Source of the DNA: Acidimicrobiia bacterium
GTDB taxonomy: Bacteria > Actinomycetota > Acidimicrobiia > Spongiisociales > SHLN01
Length of the DNA: 16,666 nucleotides
Assembly (NCBI GenBank): GCA_030624805.1
Contig: JAUXJL010000009.1
Span: 1 to 16,666, forward strand
Reading direction: 5' to 3'
Shown: piece after piece, positions 5,946-13,665 of the stretch
How the letters are laid out: the number at the start of each line of letters is the position of its first letter
Position numbering within the stretch: position 1 is the first letter of the stretch
Translations under genes and position numbers: made by a program
Notes under the pieces: model-generated
Databases searched by the model: none
Told to the model about the DNA's origin: nothing
What the model saw: the letters and a program-made list of their open reading frames with translations, nothing else

Positions 5946-7400
5946 TCAGAGGGGAAGGGCAGTCGTGACGACATCGAGGAGCGGTCCTGGGACTATTCCG
6001 AATGCCAGCGTCACCACTGCAACGCCGGTCAATGCAATGCGCAATGAGTCGCTGACTCCAGGCGAACCGGCCGCCCCGGCGGTTTGTTCCCCCTGTGGGT
6101 TCATGTACATGAGCACTATTACCCGAAGATAGAAGAAGAGGCCGGCTACCGACGCCACGGCCCCGATCAATACAAGCCACAAGTAACCGGCGTCGACTGC
6201 CTCACGAAACACATACAACTTGGACAGGAACCCGGCGGTGAGCGGAATTCCCGCCATAGAGAGCATGAGCAACGCCAGCGACCCGGCGAGCGCCGGGGCC
6301 CGCTGCGCCAGCCCGGCGTAGTCGGTGAGGGGGGAACGCGTTCCAGCCGGTCCTGACACCACGGACACAACGGCGAACGCCCCCAGCACCTGAAACGCGT
6401 ACGTGACAACATAGAACCAGATGAAAGGGACTCCGTCGAGACCGGCAACGAGGCCGGTGAGAATGAAACCAGCATGAGCAACGGATGAGTAGGCCAGCAT
6501 GCGCTTGATATCCGATTGGGCAATAGCAAGCAGCGTGCCGACCACGATGGAGATGGCTGCGATAACACCGACTGCAGGGGCCCAATCGCTGATATACGGC
6601 GCGTAGCTGGTGACCGCGATCCGGGCGAGTGCAGCGAACCCCGCGATCTTGGCGCCGGCGGTCATGAACCCGCTCACGCCGCTGGCCGCCCCCTGGTATA
6701 CGTCGGGTGCCCACATGTGGAACGGGGCAGCGCTTACTTTGAAAGCGAGGCCGACAATGAGCAGGCCGATGCCTGCCAGCAACGCCGCGGAATCGAGAAG
6801 CAGGTTCTCTGACAGGAATGCGGCGGTCCCGTACAAAGAGAGCGATCCGGTGGCGGCATAGCTCAGGGCAACGCCATACAGGAATATTGCCGACGCGAAC
6901 GACCCAAGCAAGAAGTATTTGACCGACGCCTCGCCCGCCTCGGCGGTCTCACGGCTGAAGCCCGCCAGCACGTACAGACTGATCGAGGCCACCTCGAGGG
7001 CGAGGAAGAGCATGATGAAGTGGGCGGCGGCGGCCATGAGGATCATCCCGGTGAGAGACAGCAGGACAAGTGCGACGAACTCAGCGGCTCGACGGCCCTG
7101 CTGCAACACAAGCGGCCAGGCCACCAAGAGCGCCACCGCCCCGAGCACCGTGAGCACGACTGCGCCGAAGGCGGCGAACGGATCGAGCGCCAGCATCCCC
7201 CGGAAGCGAATCACGGGATCTTCTGCGGCCTCCGCCCATTGGAGCACTCCGAGGACGAAGGCCCCCAAGAGACTGCTGCCTGCGGTGGCGGCGAGCCACG
7301 AAGTGGATGGCTTGAAGCTCACTTCAACCATCAGGATGACCACCACGCCGAGCGTTAGAGCAATAACCGGACCGATTGCGAGGTAGGAGATCTCCGTCAC
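5946..7400 (-). CDS. nuoN: NADH-quinone oxidoreductase subunit N
   Basis: NuoN is the antiporter-like, proton-pumping subunit of the membrane arm closest to NuoK. The 484-residue protein is polytopic (about 14 helices expected). It keeps the functional charged residues: Glu136 in FLALEVASIS, Lys221 in AFKVSAAPFHMW and Lys251 in GAKIAGF. The motif PFHMWAPDVYQGA (226-238) is the family hallmark. The GTG start overlaps the nuoM stop as GTGA and has an excellent GGAGGTGA ribosome site. Length is normal. It is the last nuo gene of this unit and is followed by the bactofilin-like gene rather than by a clear terminator. Confidence 0.97.
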   Translation of the reverse strand: MTEISYLAIGPVIALTLGVVVILMVEVSFKPSTSWLAATAGSSLLGAFVLGVLQWAEAAEDPVIRFRGMLALDPFAAFGAVVLTVLGAVALLVAWPLVLQQGRRAAEFVALVLLSLTGMILMAAAAHFIMLFLALEVASISLYVLAGFSRETAEAGEASVKYFLLGSFASAIFLYGVALSYAATGSLSLYGTAAFLSENLLLDSAALLAGIGLLIVGLAFKVSAAPFHMWAPDVYQGAASGVSGFMTAGAKIAGFAALARIAVTSYAPYISDWAPAVGVIAAISIVVGTLLAIAQSDIKRMLAYSSVAHAGFILTGLVAGLDGVPFIWFYVVTYAFQVLGAFAVVSVVSGPAGTRSPLTDYAGLAQRAPALAGSLALLMLSMAGIPLTAGFLSKLYVFREAVDAGYLWLVLIGAVASVAGLFFYLRVIVLMYMNPQGEQTAGAAGSPGVSDSLRIALTGVAVVTLAFGIVPGPLLDVVTTALPL

Positions 7401-8941
7401 GGCGTCACCTCCACCCCGTCGGTCGTTACATCGCTAATCCGGAGCGGGGAGTCGAAGCCCGTGCGGTCCTCGATACGATCCAGAACCCGCTCAACCGCCG
7501 GTTCGATGCGATCCAGAACCGGCTTTGGGTACACACCGAGGAAGATGATGAGTGCCACTATCGGAACCAGAATGCCAATCTCGCGAACTCCGATGTCGGT
7601 GAGTGCTCGGTTCTCATCTGAATCGAGCTCACCGGTGAACACCCGCTCGTAGGCCCACAGCAGATAGACGGCGGCGAGCAAAACGCCCACCGCGGCGATG
7701 ATTGCCAGGATCGGATGGCGGGCGTAGCTGCCAAGCAAGATGAGGAACTCGCCGACGAAGCCATTGAGACCCGGGAGCCCGGCGGAGGCGAAGACGGTAA
7801 ACAGGAAAAAACCGGCGAACAACGGCATGACCTTCTGGATGCCGCCGTAGGCAGAAATCTCTCGGGTGTGGCGCCGTTCATAGATCATGCCGACCAGCAA
7901 GAACAACGCTCCGGTAGTCAGGCCGTGGTTGACCATTTGGATGACACCGCCCGACACACCTTGCGATGTGAGAGCGAAGATGCCGAGAATCACGAAGCCG
8001 AGATGGCTTACTGATGAATACGCAACGAGTCGTTTGATATCGGGCTGGACAATGGCCACGACGGCCCCATAAATGATGCCAACTACGGCCAGAGCGGCGA
8101 GAAACCCTGCCAGCTCAACTGCGGCATGCGGGAACAGGTTGAGGTTGAAGCGAAGGAAACCGTATGTGCCCATCTTGAGCAGCACGCCCGCCAGGATCAC
8201 CGACCCGGCAGTCGGCGCTTCGGTGTGAGCGTCCGGGAGCCAGGTGTGGAATGGAAACAGGGGCACCTTGATGGCGAAAGCAATCCCGAATGCGGCGAAC
8301 AGCCAGTACTGGGTCGTTGTGGATATGTCGAGGTTGAGTAACTCGAGGTAGTTGAAGGTTGGGCTGCCAAATTGGTCATTCGCCTGGGCCGACAGGAAAA
8401 TGATCCCCACCAACAAGAAGGCCGATCCGAGGGCGGTGTACAGGAAGAACTTGAGGGCAGCCTCCAGGCGGCGTTCCCCACCCCACAATCCGATCAGGAA
8501 GTACATCGGGACAAGGAGCACTTCGAAGAACACGAAGAACAGAATGAGGTCGAGGCTCAGAAACACGCCGATGAGGGCGCCTTCGAGCAGTAGCAGAGTG
8601 GCCATGAACTCTTTGCGCCGGTCGGTGATATTTACCGAGGCAACGATCGCGATGGGAAAGAGGAAAGAAGTGAGCGCCACTAAGAACAGGCTGATGCCGT
8701 CCACCCCGAGGTTGTAGTCGATGCCGAGATCCGACCAGATGGCCGTCTTCTCCACGAACTGGAACCCGGGGTTGCTCAAGTCAAAGTCAACCACAACGAA
8801 GCCGGCCAGCCCGAGCGTGAGGATGCTGAGAGCGAATGCAACGGGAACCACCAGCTCGGGCCGACGGCGAGGCAGACCGATGACGATGGCAGCTCCGGCG
8901 ACGGGAAGCCAGATGAGGAGCGAGAGCACGTTGAAGTCCAT
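7397..8941 (-). CDS. nuoM: NADH-quinone oxidoreductase subunit M
   Basis: NuoM is the middle antiporter-like proton pump of the membrane arm. From the chosen ATG it has 514 residues. Glu140 in FFVFFEVLLVPMY and Lys225 in AFAIKVPLFPFHTW are the conserved pumping residues. The signature FPFHTWLPDAHTEAPT (229-244) with His239 is intact. The ATG at 8941 overlaps the nuoL stop by one base (TGATG), the arrangement seen elsewhere in this operon. A longer open frame reaches 9046 but lies inside nuoL and would add 35 Arg-rich residues unlike any NuoM. The C-terminus is polar and somewhat extended (DRIEDRTGFDSP...). Confidence 0.97.
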   Translation of the reverse strand: MDFNVLSLLIWLPVAGAAIVIGLPRRRPELVVPVAFALSILTLGLAGFVVVDFDLSNPGFQFVEKTAIWSDLGIDYNLGVDGISLFLVALTSFLFPIAIVASVNITDRRKEFMATLLLLEGALIGVFLSLDLILFFVFFEVLLVPMYFLIGLWGGERRLEAALKFFLYTALGSAFLLVGIIFLSAQANDQFGSPTFNYLELLNLDISTTTQYWLFAAFGIAFAIKVPLFPFHTWLPDAHTEAPTAGSVILAGVLLKMGTYGFLRFNLNLFPHAAVELAGFLAALAVVGIIYGAVVAIVQPDIKRLVAYSSVSHLGFVILGIFALTSQGVSGGVIQMVNHGLTTGALFLLVGMIYERRHTREISAYGGIQKVMPLFAGFFLFTVFASAGLPGLNGFVGEFLILLGSYARHPILAIIAAVGVLLAAVYLLWAYERVFTGELDSDENRALTDIGVREIGILVPIVALIIFLGVYPKPVLDRIEPAVERVLDRIEDRTGFDSPLRISDVTTDGVEVTP

Positions 8942-10845
8942 CAACCAACACCCCGTGCCACGAACCACACCAGCAACCCGACCACACCTGCGAACGTGAC
9001 GGCCGCGTAGCTCCGCACAAATCCGGTCTGCAATGGTCGGAGCCATCCTCCGATGCGTCGTACTCCCCCGCCTACTGCCCGCACCGACCCGTCGATCACT
9101 TCGTTGTCGAACACAAAGGCGGTCCAGGCTGCCACCAGCTTGCCGGGCAGGACGAGCAGGTTGCCAATGATGTCATCGACGTAGTAGCCGGCGCCCACCC
9201 ACCGCCACACCCCAGTCCGCTTGGAGGCAAATGGCGGAATTTCGTAGGCCCGGGCTCCCCGATAGCGTCGGTAGGCGAACAGCGCACCGAGCGCAGCCGC
9301 CACCACCGATATGGTCGCCAGGTTCCAAGGAGTGGCTCCCGACGGAATGTGCGCCATCGCGATCACTCCTTCGAACGACGGCTCGAGGAAGTGTTCGAAG
9401 GCCGGCCTGAGTGGCCCGCGGAACGGCGTGTTGAGCAGCCCGAAGAAGGCGCCTCCGACCGCCAGCCCAATGAGGGGAACTGTCATGATGGGAGGTGATT
9501 CGTGGGGCTCAACGCCGTCCTCCCAGCGGGATTCTCCCCAGAACGTGAGATACATCCAGCGGGTCATGTAGACGGCGGTGAGCAGTGCGGTGATGAGGCC
9601 GATCACCCACAGGAAGGTGAACCACCCGCCTTCGCCAAACGCGATCGCGAGTATCTCGTCCTTCGACCAGAATCCGGCCAGCGGAGGAATGCCGATGATG
9701 GCCAGCCAGCCCACAACCATCGTGGCGTGGGTCACCGGCATCACCTTTCGCAGGCCGCCCATCTTGGCCATGTCCTGCTCGTCATTCAGGGCATGGATTA
9801 CCGAGCCCGAACCGAGGAACAGAAGTGCCTTGAAGAAGGCGTGTGTGACCAGGTGAAAGATGCCGGCTATGTAAGCGCCCGACCCGACTGCCAGGAACAT
9901 GTACCCGAGCTGGCTGATGGTTGAGTAGGCGAGGACCCGCTTGATGTCGCGCTGGGTGAGGGCAATGGTGGCGGCGAACAGCGCCGTGAAAGCTCCAATC
10001 GTGGCGACGGTACCCGCTGAGAAGCTTGACAGCTCGAATAGTGAAGCGGTGCGCGCCACCATGTAGACCCCGGCCGTGACCATTGTGGCGGCATGGATAA
10101 GGGCAGAGACCGGAGTCGGGCCTTCCATGGCGTCCGGGAGCCAGAAGAAAAGCGGTATCTGGGCCGACTTGCCGACGGCGCCCAGCAACAGCAGAAGTGT
10201 GATGGCAGTGGCGGTCCCCGCCGTGACGAACCGAGCCGGATTTTCGAGCACCGCGCCGTATGTGAGCGTGTTGAAGTTGGCCAGGATCAGCATGAGGCCG
10301 ACGAGGAAACCGACGTCGCCGACCCGGTTGACGATGAAGGCTTTCTTGCCGGCGGCGGCGGCGGACGGCCTGGTGAACCAAAACGAGATGAGCATATAGG
10401 AACTAAGGCCGACCAGCTCCCACCCCACGAAGAGCAGACCGAAGTTGTCCGCCAAGACGAGGATGAGCATCGAGGCGGCGAAGAAGTTGAGGTTTGTGAA
10501 GAACCTTCCGTAGCGAGGATCACCGTGCATGTAGCCAATGCTGTAGACGTGGATGAGGGTGCCAACGCCCGTCACCGTGAGCGTCATGACCGCCGACAGC
10601 GGATCCCACAGCAGCTGAGCATTGGCACCGAGGGCAGGAATCCAATCGAACAGATGAACAGCCTCCGCCTCACCCGATCCGGTAAAGAAATCGGCCGCGG
10701 CGGCCAGGGCATAGAGAAAGCTGAGCCCGATGGTTGCAGACGCCACGGCCCCTGCGGCCGGTTCGCCCATTCGGGTCCCAAAGAAATGGAGGAAGACCGC
10801 ACCGGTCAATGGCAGCGCAATGATGATCCAGATGTAATCCACCAT
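8941..10845 (-). CDS. nuoL: NADH-quinone oxidoreductase subunit L
   Basis: NuoL is the distal antiporter-like proton pump, with the long lateral helix of the membrane arm. The 634-residue polytopic protein carries Glu143 in GWELVGLSSYMLISFW, Lys226 in VGKSAQIPLFFWLPDAM and His251 in ALIHAATMVTAGVYM, all characteristic of the family. The C-terminal third has the extra helices expected for the lateral arm and ends in a hydrophobic segment (VRSYAAVTFAGVVGLLVWFVARG). ATG lies three bases after the nuoK stop, with AGGGGT of the nuoK end serving as ribosome site. Length is within the normal range. Confidence 0.97.
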   Translation of the reverse strand: MVDYIWIIIALPLTGAVFLHFFGTRMGEPAAGAVASATIGLSFLYALAAAADFFTGSGEAEAVHLFDWIPALGANAQLLWDPLSAVMTLTVTGVGTLIHVYSIGYMHGDPRYGRFFTNLNFFAASMLILVLADNFGLLFVGWELVGLSSYMLISFWFTRPSAAAAGKKAFIVNRVGDVGFLVGLMLILANFNTLTYGAVLENPARFVTAGTATAITLLLLLGAVGKSAQIPLFFWLPDAMEGPTPVSALIHAATMVTAGVYMVARTASLFELSSFSAGTVATIGAFTALFAATIALTQRDIKRVLAYSTISQLGYMFLAVGSGAYIAGIFHLVTHAFFKALLFLGSGSVIHALNDEQDMAKMGGLRKVMPVTHATMVVGWLAIIGIPPLAGFWSKDEILAIAFGEGGWFTFLWVIGLITALLTAVYMTRWMYLTFWGESRWEDGVEPHESPPIMTVPLIGLAVGGAFFGLLNTPFRGPLRPAFEHFLEPSFEGVIAMAHIPSGATPWNLATISVVAAALGALFAYRRYRGARAYEIPPFASKRTGVWRWVGAGYYVDDIIGNLLVLPGKLVAAWTAFVFDNEVIDGSVRAVGGGVRRIGGWLRPLQTGFVRSYAAVTFAGVVGLLVWFVARGVG

Positions 10846-10848
10846 TGG

Positions 10849-11154
10849 CTACCCCTTCAGCGTGGCGAGGTCGTCGACTGAAGCACTGGCTCGACGGCGG
10901 AAAACGGCGATCATGATGGCGAGGCCAACCACCACTTCAGCAGCCGCCACCACCATGACGAAAAAGACCGCAACCTGTCCGTTGAGGTCGCCGGTGTGCC
11001 GCCCTATTACAACAAAGTTGAGGTTGACGGCGTTGAGCATGAGCTCGATCGACATGAACATCACGAGCGCGTTGCGGCGCAGCAACATCCCACTTGCGCC
11101 AATCACGAACAGGGCCGCTCCGAGAGCGAGATACCAACCGGCTGTTACATCCAT
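10849..11154 (-). CDS. nuoK: NADH-quinone oxidoreductase subunit K
   Basis: This small (101-residue) three-helix subunit of the membrane arm relays protons between NuoJ/NuoA and NuoN. The two membrane glutamates required in the family are present: Glu37 in SIELMLNAVNLNF and Glu73 in AAAEVVVGLAI. Length equals that of typical NuoK. The ATG is 22 bases after the nuoJ stop, the largest gap within the H-to-N block. No good Shine-Dalgarno sequence is visible, and the upstream codons in this frame give no alternative start. Confidence 0.96.
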   Translation of the reverse strand: MDVTAGWYLALGAALFVIGASGMLLRRNALVMFMSIELMLNAVNLNFVVIGRHTGDLNGQVAVFFVMVVAAAEVVVGLAIMIAVFRRRASASVDDLATLKG

Positions 11155-11176
11155 GAGTTTGACACTGACGTCACGG

Positions 11177-11686
11177 CTATTCCTTTGGCCGCGGGTCGTA
11201 TTGAGCGAGCGCGACGGCGCCGACCGAGGCGATGATCAGCAGCAGGGTCGTGACCTCGAAAGGCAGCAGCCAGTCCGTGAAGAGGAGATCGGCGATGTTC
11301 TCCACGGTGCCGTTAGGCGGCGAGGCCGCCTCCGGTGCGGTGATCCACGCGTTGCCGCCGATGAGCCCCAGCAGTACGAGGAAGGCTATGCCGACCGCGA
11401 TCGCAAGCGGCCGCTGGATTGGCAGGCTCTCTTCGAGATTCTCGTGTCGGTCAACTCCAATGAGCATGATGACAAACAAGAACAGCGTCATAACGGCGCC
11501 GGCGTAGACCACGACCTGAACGGCGGCGATGAAGTGGCCGGAATTCACCACGTAAAACACGGCAATCGACAGCATCGTTGCCATGAGACCGAGGGCTCCG
11601 TGGACCGGGTTTGGATGCAACACCATGGACAGGGCTCCGGCCAGGGCAATGGCTCCGAAAACGATGAACAGGACGAGCTCCACCAT
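11177..11686 (-). CDS. nuoJ: NADH-quinone oxidoreductase subunit J
   Basis: NuoJ is a five-helix membrane-arm subunit whose third helix changes conformation during turnover. The chosen ATG at 11686 overlaps the nuoI TAA by one base (TAATG) and gives 169 residues beginning MVELVLFIVFGAIAL, immediately a membrane helix. The conserved third-helix segment VVVYAGAVMTLFLFVIML (58-75) includes the family tyrosine at residue 61. A longer frame to 11770 would add 28 Arg/Gly-rich residues from inside nuoI and is rejected. The C-terminus (AQYDPRPKE) is short and polar. Confidence 0.96.
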   Translation of the reverse strand: MVELVLFIVFGAIALAGALSMVLHPNPVHGALGLMATMLSIAVFYVVNSGHFIAAVQVVVYAGAVMTLFLFVIMLIGVDRHENLEESLPIQRPLAIAVGIAFLVLLGLIGGNAWITAPEAASPPNGTVENIADLLFTDWLLPFEVTTLLLIIASVGAVALAQYDPRPKE

Positions 11687-12318
11687 TATTCGGCTCCGGC
11701 ATCCTGGTCGGGCCCGGGTGCCTGTCCCTGCTCGGGAGGCCGGAGCCCCACTCCGGCAGAGGGAGTCCACCCGGGAATCCCCTCGTAGGCGGCCCGGCCC
11801 GACGACGCCGTCGCCCGCATCCAGCCATCGGCAATAGTCAGCTCCTCGAGGTCGATGAGCGGCCCGTCGGGTTGCGGGTGGTTGGGAGATCCGTCGGGGT
11901 TTACGAGCAACTCATCGCGCGTATAGATCGCATCGTCGCGCTCCGTCACCGACATCTCAAACAACTGGGTCATCGTAATGGCCTCGGTCGGGCAGGCCTC
12001 AACGCACAGGCCGCAGAAAATGCATCGGAGCATGTTGATCTCATAAATGAACCCGTACCGCTCGCCCGGGCTGACCGGCTCCTCTGGCGGGTTGTCTGCC
12101 CCTCGCACGTATATGCACCGGGCCGGACACACGCCGGCACACAACTCACACCCGATGCACTTCTCCATGCCATCAGGGTGACGGTTGAGCACATGCCGGC
12201 CATGGAACCGCTGGGGCTTGACTCGTTTCTCCTGCGGGTACGATGTAGTGACGCGCGGGCGGAACATCTGGCGGAAGGTGACCGCCAGGCCCTTGGCAAA
12301 GATGCGGATCACGCCCAT
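11686..12318 (-). CDS. nuoI: NADH-quinone oxidoreductase subunit I (TYKY)
   Basis: NuoI is a ferredoxin-like subunit that passes electrons through clusters N6a and N6b from NuoG to NuoB. Both 4Fe-4S motifs are complete: Cys54, 57, 60 and 64 in CIGCELCAGVCP, and Cys99, 102, 105 and 109 in CIFCGLCVEACP. The N-terminal amphipathic segment (GLAVTFRQMFRP) is the usual membrane-surface contact. The 210-residue protein has about 90 residues after the second cluster. The last 45 or so are Pro/Gly/Ala-rich and look disordered, so the tail is longer than in minimal family members. ATG overlaps the nuoH stop by ten bases. Confidence 0.96.
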   Translation of the reverse strand: MGVIRIFAKGLAVTFRQMFRPRVTTSYPQEKRVKPQRFHGRHVLNRHPDGMEKCIGCELCAGVCPARCIYVRGADNPPEEPVSPGERYGFIYEINMLRCIFCGLCVEACPTEAITMTQLFEMSVTERDDAIYTRDELLVNPDGSPNHPQPDGPLIDLEELTIADGWMRATASSGRAAYEGIPGWTPSAGVGLRPPEQGQAPGPDQDAGAE

Positions 12319-13364
12319 GGCAATCCAAACTCGTCAACTGCCTGCGCCACGGCCATGAGAATCATCCAAATGAGCGTGGCCGGGATGAGCCGCTTCCAAC
12401 CCAGCTCCATGAGCTGGTCATAACGAAGCCGCGGCAACGTTGCCCGCACCCAAAAGAACACAAACACGATGGCCGAAGTCTTGAGCAAGAACCACACGAT
12501 CGGGAAGATCCACGTGATGGAAGCAGGCAGCGAGCCATCCCAGGTCGGCCCGTTCCAGCCGCCCAGGAAGATGGTGGCGGTCAGTGCCGACATTGTGAAG
12601 ATGTTGATGTACTCGGCCAAGAAGAACAGAGCAAAGCGGAGCCCGGAGTATTCAGTGTGGAAACCTCCCACCAACTCATTCTCCGCTTCGACGAGATCGA
12701 AGGGCGCCCGATTCGTTTCGGCGATTGCTGCCACTAGGAAGAACACAAACGACGGGAGCAGGATGATGTTCCACGCCGGGAAGCCAAAAGCTTTGCCGGC
12801 CTGGCCTTCGACCAGCTCTGAGATCGACAAGGTGCCCTCGTAAATCACCACCGGCACGAGCGCCAGCCCGAGGGCGGCTTCGTAACTGATGGCCTGGGCA
12901 GTAGCCCGAACCCCGCCGAGCAGGGGATATTTGGATCCCGACGACCAGCCGGCCAACACCACCGCATATACCGCCATCGACGAAACGGCCAGCACGAACA
13001 GCAACCCCACGTTGAGGTCCATCGCTTGAAGAGTGATCTCCCGATCCCCGATGAAGAACGGGCGTCCGATCGGCACGACCAAAAACATCAGCAGGGCCGG
13101 GATAAGGGCAAGAATGGGGGCGAGGAGGAAAACGGTCTTCTCTGCCCGGGTTGGCAGGATTGGCTCCTTGAAGAACAACTTGATCCCATCGGCCAGAGAT
13201 TGGAGCAGCCCGAACGGACCAGCCCGCTGCGGTCCGATCCGGTTCTGCATATCGGCCAGTACTTTGCGCTCGGCCCATATGAGCAGGAGGGTGGCGACCA
13301 TCATGATGCCGAAAGCAACCAGCACTTTGATCACCACGATGAGGACATCGATCCAGTCGTTCAC
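12309..13364 (-). CDS. nuoH: NADH-quinone oxidoreductase subunit H
   Basis: NuoH is the heel subunit of the membrane arm. Its helices and loops close the quinone chamber and link it to the proton-transfer chain. The 351-residue polytopic protein has the diagnostic region IWAERKVLADMQNRIGP (about residues 29-45) and continues into the conserved LADGIKLFFKE. A second conserved loop, AETNRAPFDLVEAENELV, is around residues 215-232. The GTG start is supported by GAAGGA seven bases upstream. It follows a 301-bp repeat-containing spacer after nuoG, and its GTG overlaps the stop of the bridging open frame at 13361. The end overlaps nuoI by ten bases. Confidence 0.97.
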   Translation of the reverse strand: MNDWIDVLIVVIKVLVAFGIMMVATLLLIWAERKVLADMQNRIGPQRAGPFGLLQSLADGIKLFFKEPILPTRAEKTVFLLAPILALIPALLMFLVVPIGRPFFIGDREITLQAMDLNVGLLFVLAVSSMAVYAVVLAGWSSGSKYPLLGGVRATAQAISYEAALGLALVPVVIYEGTLSISELVEGQAGKAFGFPAWNIILLPSFVFFLVAAIAETNRAPFDLVEAENELVGGFHTEYSGLRFALFFLAEYINIFTMSALTATIFLGGWNGPTWDGSLPASITWIFPIVWFLLKTSAIVFVFFWVRATLPRLRYDQLMELGWKRLIPATLIWMILMAVAQAVDEFGLPWA

Positions 13365-13387
13365 GAGTGATCCTTCATACGACCCTG

Positions 13388-13426
13388 GCCGGGCTTCGCC
13401 CGGCTAAGGAGTTGCTCCGCAACTCC
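13388..13426. repeat. Two-hairpin palindromic repeat, copy 1
   Basis: Two perfect hairpins are joined by TAA. GCCGGGCTTCGCCCGGC (13388-13404) has a 7-bp stem and TTC loop. GGAGTTGCTCCGCAACTCC (13408-13426) has an 8-bp stem and TCC loop. The 39-bp unit is identical to copy 2, 96 bases away. Confidence 0.9.
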
Positions 13427-13456
13427 ACTCAAACACCAAACGCTCACCAGCACTGG

Positions 13457-13483
13457 GCCGGGCCTCGCCCGGCTAGGGAGTTG
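13457..13483. repeat. Two-hairpin repeat, truncated middle copy
   Basis: GCCGGGCCTCGCCCGGC (13457-13473) matches the first hairpin with one loop change (CTC for TTC). After TAG the second hairpin is cut at GGAGTTG, where copy 2 begins. It looks like a copy interrupted by tandem duplication. Confidence 0.8.
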
Positions 13484-13522
13484 GCCGGGCTTCGCCCGGC
13501 TAAGGAGTTGCTCCGCAACTCC
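13484..13522. repeat. Two-hairpin palindromic repeat, copy 2
   Basis: This is the same 39 bases as copy 1: GCCGGGCTTCGCCCGGC (13484-13500), TAA, then GGAGTTGCTCCGCAACTCC (13504-13522). The 96-bp offset from copy 1 equals 32 codons, so both are read in the same frame by the bridging open frame. Confidence 0.9.
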
Positions 13523-13559
13523 AAAAGAACGCCGGACACAGCTAGCCCGGTTTGTCAGT

Positions 13560-13625
13560 CCCCCCTGCGAGCGAAGCGAGCCGGGGGGAAGGTACCGCAG
13601 CGGCGCAGCCGCTGGGGTAGGGGGG
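13560..13625. repeat. GC-rich hairpin cluster with competing G/C runs
   Basis: CCCCCC (13560-13565) can pair with GGGGGG at 13583-13588 or with GGGGGG at 13620-13625. Between the G-runs, CAGCGGC/GCCGCTG (13598-13604 and 13608-13614, loop GCA) is a perfect 7-bp hairpin. TACC (13593-13596) with GGTA (13616-13619) extends it past one mismatch. No T-run follows on either side, so this is not a classic intrinsic terminator. Confidence 0.7.
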
Positions 13626-13665
13626 CGTCTGGCCGTCCTGAACGCGGCAAGAGTCGGGTGATGGG

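Larger units (their letters stand above)
13365..13665. other. Repeat-filled spacer between nuoG and nuoH
   Basis: This 301-base stretch is the only large gap in an otherwise overlapping operon. It holds two complete and one truncated copy of a two-hairpin repeat (13388-13522) and a second cluster of GC-rich hairpins (13560-13625). No promoter with convincing -35/-10 boxes is visible. The hairpins could act on the nuo mRNA as stability, processing or pausing elements, which is inference. Confidence 0.8.

Noticed and set aside
8941..9046. Longer N-terminus for NuoM
   Set aside because: The extra 35 residues are Arg-rich and lie wholly within nuoL. The TGATG junction at 8941 is the natural start.
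13388..13625. CRISPR array in the nuoG-nuoH spacer
   Set aside because: There are only two full repeats, each an internal double hairpin, with unequal spacing and a truncated copy between them. No cas gene is near.
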